Shown here: in pieces, positions 52,673 to 60,725 of the stretch | Layout: each line of letters begins with the position of its first letter | Position numbering within the stretch: position 1 is the first letter of the stretch | The notes under the pieces: generated by a model | Seen by the model: the letters and a program-made list of their open reading frames with translations, nothing else | What the model was told of the DNA's origin: nothing | The model's database searches: none | Source of the DNA: Gammaproteobacteria bacterium | GTDB taxonomy: Bacteria > Pseudomonadota > Gammaproteobacteria > UBA6186 > Azoamicaceae | Length of the DNA stretch: 64,000 bases | Assembly: GCA_030431675.1 (NCBI GenBank) | Contig: JAUIIV010000005.1 | Location: 1 to 64,000, forward strand | Reading direction: 5' to 3' | Program-made: the position numbers and the translations under genes

Positions 52673-55168
52673 ATGTATAGACTCCTGGCTTATATAGCTC
52701 TACTATTGGTTTCGCCCCAAGTTTTTGGTGGTGTTTTTGATCCCCCTCCCACTGATAAATCAGTAGAATTATTAGGAATAATTTTTGGTGCAACAGTAGG
52801 TGATATCTACCTCGGCGGCGCCACAAATTCTGCCCTTTCTGAAATCATGGAGAAGTTCAACTTCATCATCGTAACCGCGGGTTTAATTGTAGTCTCATAT
52901 GCTGGGATCATGTCAACTATCAATACTGCCCAAGAAGGTACAGTAATGGGTAAAAAATGGTCGGCAATTTGGGTACCAATGCGCTCAATAATTGGCATGC
53001 TATTGATGGTGCCAAGCCCAGGTACTGGCTATTCTATGATCCAAGTAACGGTAATGTGGATTGTATTACAAGGTGTGGGAGCCGCTGATCAATTATGGAC
53101 CATCCTATTAGAAAATTTGGCAGTTGGTAATAGTGCTTCTATGGGAACAAAAGCCCTAGATCCAGGCAAGGCCCTACCTATAGCTACTAACGGTGAAGAA
53201 TTAGCTAAACAGCTACTCGCCCATGCCATATGTTTAGAAATCTATCATCTAGCCTCTAAACTACCGGTAGGCCCCACTCCACCATTGGCAACAGTTGATA
53301 AAATTGGCAACCTTGCATGGCTTGCACAAACTGATCACCAAGGTGCAGGTGACTGGGTCGCAAATAATGGTAGCAAAGTAAAATTTTATAGAGAGCAAAC
53401 TCAAGATGCTACGATAAGTAATAGCGTTCTTTCAGGACCAACTGGCCCCAACAACAATGATTTTCCTGCAACTAAAGGCGCAGATGCCAAAGGTAGGGCA
53501 ATGTTCGGAGATAGCACTGATAATAGTGAGTATGCGCAAGTATGTGGGCGGGTAGATGTAACTGGTACTGTGTGGTACAACGACTTCTTAAATGCAGACA
53601 TCAATAACTGGGAAGATAACATACCGGGTGAAAATGAAGTCAAAAAAGCTGCACAGAATATGTACGACATAAAGCAGCAAGCTATTTCTACGATGCTTAC
53701 CACGCTACAACCATTAGCTGAAGAAATAGTTAACGGCGATATAACCCCAAATGACCCAGGTGCAGCCAAGGTGTATCTCGATAATGCCAAGGAAGCTTAT
53801 ATTGCATTATTATCTGGTCTATCGGTTCCAGTTGAGACTGGTGATGTTAATAGAACAATGATAGATTTGGGTATTCAAGATGGTTGGATTACAGCTGGTT
53901 CCTATTACTTTACCTTTAATAAAGTACTAACCTCAGAGACATTTTATGATGTGATTAATAAAGTAAATAATGTATCTCTAGAGGCTTGTTTAGAATGTGA
54001 TCCGCCATCATATGCTAGCTGCTTGCCCACCAAATTAGCTGGTGATGGCTCGTGTGCATCAGAGAATTTCTTAAAAGGATTTAAACGTTACGACTTTGAG
54101 CTTGCCAAGTATCTACAAGATCAAACAGCTCTGATCATCAGAAATATGAATGCAAACAGCAATATTATTGATGTCAAGCACGGAGAAAGTGCTGGTGAAG
54201 TGCTAGGATTAATCGCTGTTGGTAATACCCAGGTAATGGAAGGGTTAGCAAATTTATTAGAAGGTGATGGTGGCGAACCATTACTAGCCCATGCCGCATT
54301 TGGTCGTTCAATGATGATTGCAGCAGAGGTGCTATGGTTTATAATTGTAGGCTTAACTATTGGGGTTAGTGTTGCCACAGGATTTATCCCGTTTGTTAGT
54401 GCCGGTGCAGCAATTACCTTATCATTTGTAAGTACTGTATTTGCTATGGTAATACCCCTACTAGGTATGATGTGGACTATGGGTGCTACACTAGCAATTT
54501 ACCTACCATTTATTCCTTACATGATATTTACTGTTACAGCACTTGGGTGGTTATTAACAGTCGTTGAATCAGTTATTGCCGCACCACTAATTGCCTTAGG
54601 TTTAGTGATCCCTGCTGGTGATGAAATGGGTAAATTAAGTACTGCATTAATGTTGCTCGCCAATATTTTCTTAAGACCAATGTTAATGATCTTTGGATTT
54701 ATCTTAGCTGCTAATGTTTATAAAGCAGCAATTACTTTAGTAGATTATGGCATGTCCGTAGTAATTGCCGAAGTAAATGCTAATACTGCATTCTCTTGGG
54801 TTGCTATCATAGTAGTCTATGTATCATTTATCTTGAGTTTGGCTAATACTAGTTTCTCATTAATATACGCAGTACCAGATAAAATTCTGCGCTGGTTAGG
54901 CCACTCCGGTGAAGGAACTAATATGGATGCTATGAACAAAGCAGAGGGCATGTCTAAAGGTGGTATAAGCCATATGGGCGGTGAAATTGGTAAATCTGGT
55001 ATGGCAGCTGGAGGTAAGATGAGTAAAAGCGCAGACGGCGCTGCCAATAATCTTGCTGCAGGGGTCGCCTCAGGTGCAAAATCAAAAGACCACCAGAAAG
55101 GCATAGATAGATTCTTAGGAGGTGATGCTTCTAAAGGACGTGGAAAGACACCACCCCCTACTGAATAG
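52673..55168 (+). CDS. dotA: DotA-like polytopic membrane protein, paralogue 2
   Basis: 831 aa. Signal peptide (after VFG), DKSVELLGIIFGATVGDIYL (~25-44), STINTAQEGTVMGKKWSAIW (~82-101), a large variable loop that includes a Cys-rich segment (CLECDPPSYASCLPTKLAGD, ~443-462), then C-terminal helices ending IYAVPDKILRWLG. Seventeen bp after icmV in the canonical icmV-dotA order, so it is the positional equivalent of Legionella dotA; the copy at 49720 is the extra one. The end is Gly/Lys-rich and flexible. Confidence 0.9.
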   Translation: MYRLLAYIALLLVSPQVFGGVFDPPPTDKSVELLGIIFGATVGDIYLGGATNSALSEIMEKFNFIIVTAGLIVVSYAGIMSTINTAQEGTVMGKKWSAIWVPMRSIIGMLLMVPSPGTGYSMIQVTVMWIVLQGVGAADQLWTILLENLAVGNSASMGTKALDPGKALPIATNGEELAKQLLAHAICLEIYHLASKLPVGPTPPLATVDKIGNLAWLAQTDHQGAGDWVANNGSKVKFYREQTQDATISNSVLSGPTGPNNNDFPATKGADAKGRAMFGDSTDNSEYAQVCGRVDVTGTVWYNDFLNADINNWEDNIPGENEVKKAAQNMYDIKQQAISTMLTTLQPLAEEIVNGDITPNDPGAAKVYLDNAKEAYIALLSGLSVPVETGDVNRTMIDLGIQDGWITAGSYYFTFNKVLTSETFYDVINKVNNVSLEACLECDPPSYASCLPTKLAGDGSCASENFLKGFKRYDFELAKYLQDQTALIIRNMNANSNIIDVKHGESAGEVLGLIAVGNTQVMEGLANLLEGDGGEPLLAHAAFGRSMMIAAEVLWFIIVGLTIGVSVATGFIPFVSAGAAITLSFVSTVFAMVIPLLGMMWTMGATLAIYLPFIPYMIFTVTALGWLLTVVESVIAAPLIALGLVIPAGDEMGKLSTALMLLANIFLRPMLMIFGFILAANVYKAAITLVDYGMSVVIAEVNANTAFSWVAIIVVYVSFILSLANTSFSLIYAVPDKILRWLGHSGEGTNMDAMNKAEGMSKGGISHMGGEIGKSGMAAGGKMSKSADGAANNLAAGVASGAKSKDHQKGIDRFLGGDASKGRGKTPPPTE

Positions 55169-55171
55169 GCT

Positions 55172-55189
55172 GAAGCGCTTACGCGCTTC
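55172..55189. terminator. Convergent terminator hairpin after dotA2
   Basis: GAAGCGC/GCGCTTC, 7-bp stem with a 4-nt loop, in the 32-bp gap between dotA2 and the convergent 55201 gene. GC-rich for this genome; probably stops both transcripts. Confidence 0.55.
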
Positions 55190-55200
55190 CTTGGAACTAC

Positions 55201-56046
55201 TTAACCGCCAAGGCCAGGCATTCCTGGACCAGCTCTAACCGGTCCACTTGGCTGTGCAAATCCAGCACCAGGATCAACATTTCCATTACCCTGTGGACGC
55301 TGTCTACCCATCTGTTTCATATACTCATCTGTAGGATCACTAAAATCTGGTTTGAAAAAGACACTTGGATATCTTTCTAACCATATAGGCTCCAAAACTT
55401 CAGCCTCTACTAATGCATTAATTAAAGCACCCAACCTCTTCAGCGCATCAAACATTGCTTGAGAAAAAGCTTTCTCTGTAGCTTGATAAACCAAGTTGCC
55501 ATATTCATCGTAACTGTTATGCTGTTGTGCAGACATTCCTGGACGTAACTTGCGTCCAAAATCTTGCAACAAATCCTTCTTTAAATTATGCACAATATCC
55601 GCAAAAATCTGATCTGCTTTTGTCAGTTGTGCAAGACGATTACACAGGTCATTATAAGCTGCTAGCTTTTGATCGCTCTCTTTTATTTCAGCAATTCTAT
55701 TTAGTTCTTCTTGCACTTCAGGAGAAAGAGCTCCCAAAGCTTTCAAACAGCTTGCAAGACCCTTCATACCATTATTATTTGCTGCCTTGCTCCCCAGATC
55801 CCTAATCCAGCCAAGGATTAAATAAGACTTTTCATCAAACTTTTTCAATGCAGGGATAAGGTCATCTTTAATGACGATATCGTTTGTATTAGCAAATTCT
55901 TGAACCGCGGCTGCCTCATCAGGCCCTACCACTTTTTGGAGTTTCTTACTAAAGAATTCCTTATTGCGTTCTTCAACTGAAGGACCAGCCCCTCTTTTAA
56001 AATGTGTCAATAATTCTGGGGTAGCTTGCACATCTTCTAAAGCCAT
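55201..56046 (-). CDS. Hypothetical soluble protein beside dotA2
   Basis: 281 aa, helical and charged, no signal peptide, membrane segment or recognised family. The last ~45 residues are a Gly/Pro/Gln-rich disordered tail (PQGNGNVDPGAGFAQPSGP). It is next to and convergent with dotA2, with the 56193 gene in the same direction 146 bp upstream. Position in the locus makes a secretion substrate or an accessory part possible; neither is shown. Confidence 0.5.
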   Translation of the reverse strand: MALEDVQATPELLTHFKRGAGPSVEERNKEFFSKKLQKVVGPDEAAAVQEFANTNDIVIKDDLIPALKKFDEKSYLILGWIRDLGSKAANNNGMKGLASCLKALGALSPEVQEELNRIAEIKESDQKLAAYNDLCNRLAQLTKADQIFADIVHNLKKDLLQDFGRKLRPGMSAQQHNSYDEYGNLVYQATEKAFSQAMFDALKRLGALINALVEAEVLEPIWLERYPSVFFKPDFSDPTDEYMKQMGRQRPQGNGNVDPGAGFAQPSGPVRAGPGMPGLGG

Positions 56047-56192
56047 AACATTCCTCCCGTATTTTTCTGCCGCAGCACGGCGCTTTACCTATTTTTTGTT
56101 AGGTGTATTAGAACATATTAAAGTATACCTGTCAATAGTTATTTGATTGGCTTGTTAAGGGTGTTGGTGCACCTAGCGAGTAATAATTACCA

Positions 56193-57857
56193 TCAATTAT
56201 TGATACGTTTAGTACTCGTAGTACTCGGCGGGGAAACAGATCGTTGTTTCTCCTCCTGTGCGGCAGGTTCCTTGTTTGCAGCTGCTGCTGCAAATTCTGG
56301 GTGCCTCTCAGTCAAAGCTTCCTGTGTTACCTGAGCAGTATTCATCCCTAATCCCGTTGCAGTACCCCTCTGACTCAACCCCCCTGGTGGCTCCGCATTT
56401 GCAGCTGTCCGTAGATTTCCAGAGCGTTCTCCTAAAGATGCTGAACTTGGAGATGTACTTACACTCGTAGTAGCGCTACTTGCAACTGATGGAGATGGCT
56501 GAGGCCCAACTGCTGCTTCAAGACTAGCTGCAGTTGATGGGACTGGCGCTGGAGTAACAGGCTGATTTGCACCAAGGGTAGCGTCAGCTGCTTGCGGAGC
56601 AGCTGAAGTAACTGGTTGATTTGCATCAAGGGTAGCCCCAGGAGCACCTGCTTGTTGATTAGGTATATTTGGCTCTAATGTAGCGGCAGAGCCTTTAGGA
56701 GCAACAGAGAGATCATCAGTTGCCTTATTACTCATCCCTCGATCCATAGCTAATTCTAGTAATCTTCTAGGTAGCATCGCTTTAGACTGTTCATTTTCGA
56801 GCATTTGATACATAGCTTGGGCTAACTCTTGGCTACTGGCATGGGGAGTTAACAGCTCATACGGCAAAGCCTGAACACCATGATTAACCGCCATACTCAA
56901 CCATTCTTTTGCTTGATCTTTACTGTAAGCTAGAGACATTGTGGCACACAATAAGCAAACTGAACCTTGTACTGCCTCAACAGGCTTATTAAGCACTCTT
57001 GCTGCGACCAAACAGGTAGCAGCTAACAAATACCTGGTAGGAGATTTTTCACTTATAAGTAGCAGTATCATATTGTACAACACACTAGCGTTCATCGGAT
57101 CAAACTGCGCTGGCTCTGTTTCTTGATTAAGACTAGGGCGCTCCTTAGCGCTAACATCACTCTCCAATGCTGCCTCTTCACCTTTATCCTTAAGCTTTTG
57201 CGGCACCTGTGGTCTTGGAGCTGGCTCTGGTAAAGTGTCATCAGCAATTTGCTGCTGATATCGTTTTTTCTCATCTAAAGCGGCTTGTTTTTTGCGTATC
57301 TCGTTTACTGCATTTTTTTGTGGTTCGTGTGCTATCTGCTCTACAGCTTCTGGTGTCATATTCACAACAGTTTGCAGATGTTGATGATGCTGAGTACACA
57401 AGTCATTTATTTCTTGTTTATCTTTTGCAATGCTACCTTGCAACGCAGTATTTAATTCTCCCAACTGTTCTTTATATGTCTTCTCTAAGCTAGCCTTTTC
57501 TTCTTCTATAGATGGTTTGTCTTCTTCAGATGCTTTAGTTAATTTGTCGTTTAATGTAGCTATCTGCTCACGAGTAGCAGCTACCGCTGCACCTATAGCT
57601 AAACTTTCATCAGCTTTAATAGCATCAGAGGTTAGAAAATCATCGAATGCCTTAGTCTCTTCAGGTATAGGAACAGGTGGCGGCTCTGGAGTCGCTGCAC
57701 CAGGTTGTGAACTAGCAGTACCGCCATCTCCACCATCAGCAGCTGCAGCTGCTCCCCTGGGATCAACTACAGTATTCAATGGACCAAATGCATCAGCCTC
57801 ATTTCCAAAGACTTCATCTGGTGATTGTGGTCCTTGTCCCCCATCTTCTCCACTCAT
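56193..57857 (-). CDS. Large Ala/Pro-rich protein with coiled-coil and short repeats
   Basis: 554 aa from the ATG at 57857 (AGGGGGTG upstream). Parts: Gly/Pro/Ala-rich N-terminus (~1-65), a coiled-coil rich in Glu/Lys/Gln (~80-210), a helical block (~255-370; YLLAATCLVAARVLNKPVEA), and a low-complexity C-terminus with tandem GATLDANQPVTSA / DATLGANQPVTPA units (~405-450). No family is recognised. The modular, partly disordered make-up resembles large Dot/Icm substrates, which is inference. Confidence 0.5.
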   Translation of the reverse strand: MSGEDGGQGPQSPDEVFGNEADAFGPLNTVVDPRGAAAAADGGDGGTASSQPGAATPEPPPVPIPEETKAFDDFLTSDAIKADESLAIGAAVAATREQIATLNDKLTKASEEDKPSIEEEKASLEKTYKEQLGELNTALQGSIAKDKQEINDLCTQHHQHLQTVVNMTPEAVEQIAHEPQKNAVNEIRKKQAALDEKKRYQQQIADDTLPEPAPRPQVPQKLKDKGEEAALESDVSAKERPSLNQETEPAQFDPMNASVLYNMILLLISEKSPTRYLLAATCLVAARVLNKPVEAVQGSVCLLCATMSLAYSKDQAKEWLSMAVNHGVQALPYELLTPHASSQELAQAMYQMLENEQSKAMLPRRLLELAMDRGMSNKATDDLSVAPKGSAATLEPNIPNQQAGAPGATLDANQPVTSAAPQAADATLGANQPVTPAPVPSTAASLEAAVGPQPSPSVASSATTSVSTSPSSASLGERSGNLRTAANAEPPGGLSQRGTATGLGMNTAQVTQEALTERHPEFAAAAANKEPAAQEEKQRSVSPPSTTSTKRINN

Positions 57858-57964
57858 ATAGCACACCCCCTAACGATCGCTATCTGGCTAGTTATATGTT
57901 TTGGACAATGCTGACTAAAAAAAGTTCCAGTGTATATACTCTTTATTGACCTTCATCTTAAAAA

Positions 57965-58000
57965 TTTCCAAATTGAAAGTACAACTTGCAAATTGGGAAA
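57965..58000 (+). promoter_or_regulatory. Imperfect inverted repeat upstream of the AAA ATPase
   Basis: TTTCCAAATT and AATTGGGAAA, complementary at 9 of 10 positions with a 16-bp centre, 43 bp before the ATG at 58043. Possible operator or recognition site. Confidence 0.3.
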
Positions 58001-58042
58001 AATAAGTTATACTTAAAGCTGTATATTACCCAGGGTCATACA

Positions 58043-59209
58043 ATGTTCGTACGGGAATTAAAAAGCCACATTTTAAAAGCAGCTGATAGTTTCTATGCTG
58101 TTAGCATCGTAGGACCACGCCAAAGTGGTAAAACCACTTTACTCAAACACACATTCCCCACTCACGTATATATCAGCCTAGAAGATCCTGATACAAAGGC
58201 ACTAATTGCTAACGATCCTAAGGGATTTTTTGCAGACCCAAATACGAAGTGGATTATTGATGAGGCACAAGAGCACCCTGAACTATTTTCATATCTGCAA
58301 GGCCTTATCGATAACAATAAAGTCCACGGTCAGTTTATCCTATCAGGTTCGAAAAACTTTTTACTAATAGAACAAATCTCACAATCATTGGCTGGCAGAA
58401 TAGCGGTATTAGAATTATTACCATTATCATACAAAGAACTTACTACTTTTGGTAATTACGCAGAGAAACCTATTTGGGATTTAGTATACCATGGGCTATA
58501 CCCCGGGACCTTTGTAAATAATACACCTATTGACATGTGGCATAAAAGCTATATTACAACATATCTAGAACGTGATGTAAGGCAATTATTACAGGTCAAA
58601 GATATTAGTAAGTTTCATCTATTCTTGCGCCTATGTGCTGGCAGAAACGCGCAGATAATAAATATGTCAGAAATCGCTAGTGCATGCGGTACTTCACATA
58701 CTACTATAGGAGAATGGCTTAGAATCCTAGAGGCAAGCTATATCATATTTAGGTTACAGCCATATTACCAAAACTTTAATAAAAGATTAGTAAAAAGCCC
58801 TAAACTATATTTTTATGACTCTGGTTTAGTCGCACACTTGCTAGGTATCGACTCAGCCAAGCATGCAGAAGTACATTCAGCTCGAGGAGCACTATTTGAG
58901 GGATTTGTTATTAGCGAAGTTTACAAACAAATTGTCTCCCAAGGTAAGACACCAAATATCTTTTTTTGGAATGCACATAAAAGTTTTGAGGTCGACCTAT
59001 TAGTAGAAAAGGGCGAAAAAATATCTGCTATAGAAATTAAATCTAGCGCAACTCTTAACCCACACTTTATACAAAACGTTAAAAAATGGCTAACTATCCC
59101 AGAAAACAACACTAATGCAAAAGGGTACATTATATATGCTGGTGATCAACAAACAACTAACCAACAAATACAACTTATGACTTACAGAAATATTGATAAA
59201 ATAATTTAG
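58043..59209 (+). CDS. AAA_14/DUF4143 family ATPase
   Basis: 388 aa from the ATG at 58043 (AGGG 8 nt upstream). Walker A IVGPRQSGKTTLLKHTF (~23-39), Walker B WIIDEAQ (~72-78), sensor FILSGSKNF (~99-107), then the DUF4143 part with YITTYLERDVRQLLQVKD (~171-188) and the nuclease-like end FFWNAHKSFEVDLLVEKGEK (~308-327). The family is widespread and mobile, with unclear function, perhaps defence or toxin related. A deleted relative is at 29883. Confidence 0.85.
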   Translation: MFVRELKSHILKAADSFYAVSIVGPRQSGKTTLLKHTFPTHVYISLEDPDTKALIANDPKGFFADPNTKWIIDEAQEHPELFSYLQGLIDNNKVHGQFILSGSKNFLLIEQISQSLAGRIAVLELLPLSYKELTTFGNYAEKPIWDLVYHGLYPGTFVNNTPIDMWHKSYITTYLERDVRQLLQVKDISKFHLFLRLCAGRNAQIINMSEIASACGTSHTTIGEWLRILEASYIIFRLQPYYQNFNKRLVKSPKLYFYDSGLVAHLLGIDSAKHAEVHSARGALFEGFVISEVYKQIVSQGKTPNIFFWNAHKSFEVDLLVEKGEKISAIEIKSSATLNPHFIQNVKKWLTIPENNTNAKGYIIYAGDQQTTNQQIQLMTYRNIDKII

Positions 59210-59215
59210 CGTTGA

Positions 59216-59262
59216 CAACTATCACTCATACAAATATCTAAGTACTTGATGTGTGATAGTTG
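59216..59262. terminator. 10-bp stem hairpin between convergent genes
   Basis: CAACTATCAC/GTGATAGTTG perfect arms with a 27-nt loop in the gap between the ATPase and U-box genes; probably a bidirectional terminator. Confidence 0.4.
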
Positions 59263-59271
59263 CCAAGCAAT

Positions 59272-60042
59272 CTAAAACTGCATAGAAGGTTTGGCAGGCA
59301 CACCTTCTAGACTCAACTCTTGCTGATATTGACTCACTATTCTAGCCGCTAAATCTGCCAATGTTTTATTAAGACACGTAGATGGCTCGGTGACCATTAG
59401 TGGTTTACTAGTTGCAGGTTCACACATACCATTTGTTTGAAGATATTGTTTTAAAGCATGCCTATCATAACTTACACCTGTTTGAACCAAGACCACCGGA
59501 TCTAGAAGAACCTTACCGCTTAAAAGGCAAATAAGTTCAGGATGTCTTTGTGAAATTTGAGCTTTTACAGACTCCAATACTGATTCTTCTTGACATAAAA
59601 AATTTTGTTCTTGAGTTGAACGCCATAATCTCAAAATTCCAGATGGAACAGCAGCCTGAGATAGGCTTTTTACTTGTTCCGGCTCATTTGGAAATCTATC
59701 TGCTGCTTCTAAAAGAAAATGATATTCTTTCAATAGTATATCACGTAAAGGAATGGATACCTCTCCCTTATGCACCACTCTACCTGGAGCAGCAGGATTT
59801 CTTAAGTTCAAGCACCATGGTAAATGTGGTGTTTCTTGTAACAACAATTTAAGATCTTCTTGTGAAAATTGCCTACATACTCCCTCATTAGCACGTAACT
59901 GCTCCTGATCATGCCTTAGCATCCTAGCCTGATAAACGCCAGGCAAAACAACCTGTTGTCGTTCTTGCACATATCTCATTAAATTGGGAAAACAGCTAAC
60001 AAGATAATCGTATTTATCAATTTTATGCTTTATTTTTCCCAT
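59272..60042 (-). CDS. U-box domain protein, likely secreted E3 ubiquitin-ligase effector
   Basis: 256 aa from the ATG at 60042; the open frame reaches 60099 but only through a TTG. Residues ~168-236 form a U-box: PELICLLSGKVLLDPVVLVQ, then TGVSYDRHALKQYLQ and EPATSKPL, the eukaryotic fold (…L.D PV.L.. G..YdR..I..…dP.T…PL) that binds E2 enzymes. There are no zinc cysteines, as expected. Upstream, ~58-78 (QEDLKLLLQETPHLPWCL) resembles the C-terminus of the neighbouring 60083 protein. Bacterial U-box proteins are known Dot/Icm effectors (LubX type). Location next to the Dot/Icm genes supports this. Confidence 0.7.
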   Translation of the reverse strand: MGKIKHKIDKYDYLVSCFPNLMRYVQERQQVVLPGVYQARMLRHDQEQLRANEGVCRQFSQEDLKLLLQETPHLPWCLNLRNPAAPGRVVHKGEVSIPLRDILLKEYHFLLEAADRFPNEPEQVKSLSQAAVPSGILRLWRSTQEQNFLCQEESVLESVKAQISQRHPELICLLSGKVLLDPVVLVQTGVSYDRHALKQYLQTNGMCEPATSKPLMVTEPSTCLNKTLADLAARIVSQYQQELSLEGVPAKPSMQF

Positions 60043-60082
60043 AGGATGAATTACAAAACTTGTAGTGTATGGTGTACGCTCT

Positions 60083-60628
60083 TTACATACGTGGGTCAAT
60101 CAACCATGGTAAAGTAGGGTTCGAATCCAATAAAGATTTTTTAATCTCCTGGGGGATTGTTGCGTCAGGCAATTTTCGTAAAGCAAGCTGCTCTTTGAGA
60201 ACAACATCTGATAGTTGCATAAAAGCTACATGCTGCGGTCGATTCATTATTAGATTAGGATTATTATTTTTATTAAGTTTATCTTTACATGCCTGTATAG
60301 AAAGGCTATTCTCATGTTTATCGCCAAAGAACTTATGCAAGTTTTCAAAAATGGCGATAAGACCAGGAATATCATCTCTATCTGTAAAAAATAATTTACC
60401 ATTAACAAATTCATAGGCTTGCAGGAATAAGTCTTCAGCAAGATGTTCTAGTTTTCTTTGATGCAATACTTGATATATACCATCAGTACCAAAGATGGAA
60501 ACAACTCTATATTCAAGAGACTGATGTGCGCAAATATCTTGTAATACAGCATTATATAATTGCCCCTGCGCCGCAAATTGTTGATTTTGAATAATAAAAT
60601 TATGCGGAGTTACGTGTTGACCTGACAC
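60083..60628 (-). CDS. Hypothetical protein related to the U-box protein N-terminus
   Basis: 181 aa, no signal peptide or known domain. The last ~25 residues (IPQEIKKSLLDSNPTLPWLI) match the pattern FSQEDLKLLLQETPHLPW in the U-box gene just downstream, and both are preceded by a similar helical stretch, so the proteins share a module. The stop lies 40 nt before the likely U-box start. They may be two effectors from a duplication, or halves of one protein split by mutation. Confidence 0.5.
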   Translation of the reverse strand: MSGQHVTPHNFIIQNQQFAAQGQLYNAVLQDICAHQSLEYRVVSIFGTDGIYQVLHQRKLEHLAEDLFLQAYEFVNGKLFFTDRDDIPGLIAIFENLHKFFGDKHENSLSIQACKDKLNKNNNPNLIMNRPQHVAFMQLSDVVLKEQLALRKLPDATIPQEIKKSLLDSNPTLPWLIDPRM

Positions 60629-60725
60629 TTGTTAAAATCCTAATTATTTGTAAATCAATAGCACCCTACTGCCAAACAACATATTTGTCAACAACGCACA
60701 TTTGGGGATAAATGGTTTTATTTCA

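Noticed and set aside
57430..57861. Plus-strand 143-codon Ser/Ala-rich frame.
   Set aside because: Mirror of the Ala/Gly-rich N-terminus of the 56193 gene, which has the better ribosome site.
60117..60130. GGGTTCGAATCC resembles a tRNA T-arm.
   Set aside because: The flanks do not form a 5-bp T-stem, acceptor stem or anticodon arm, and the bases are coding in the 60083-60628 gene.
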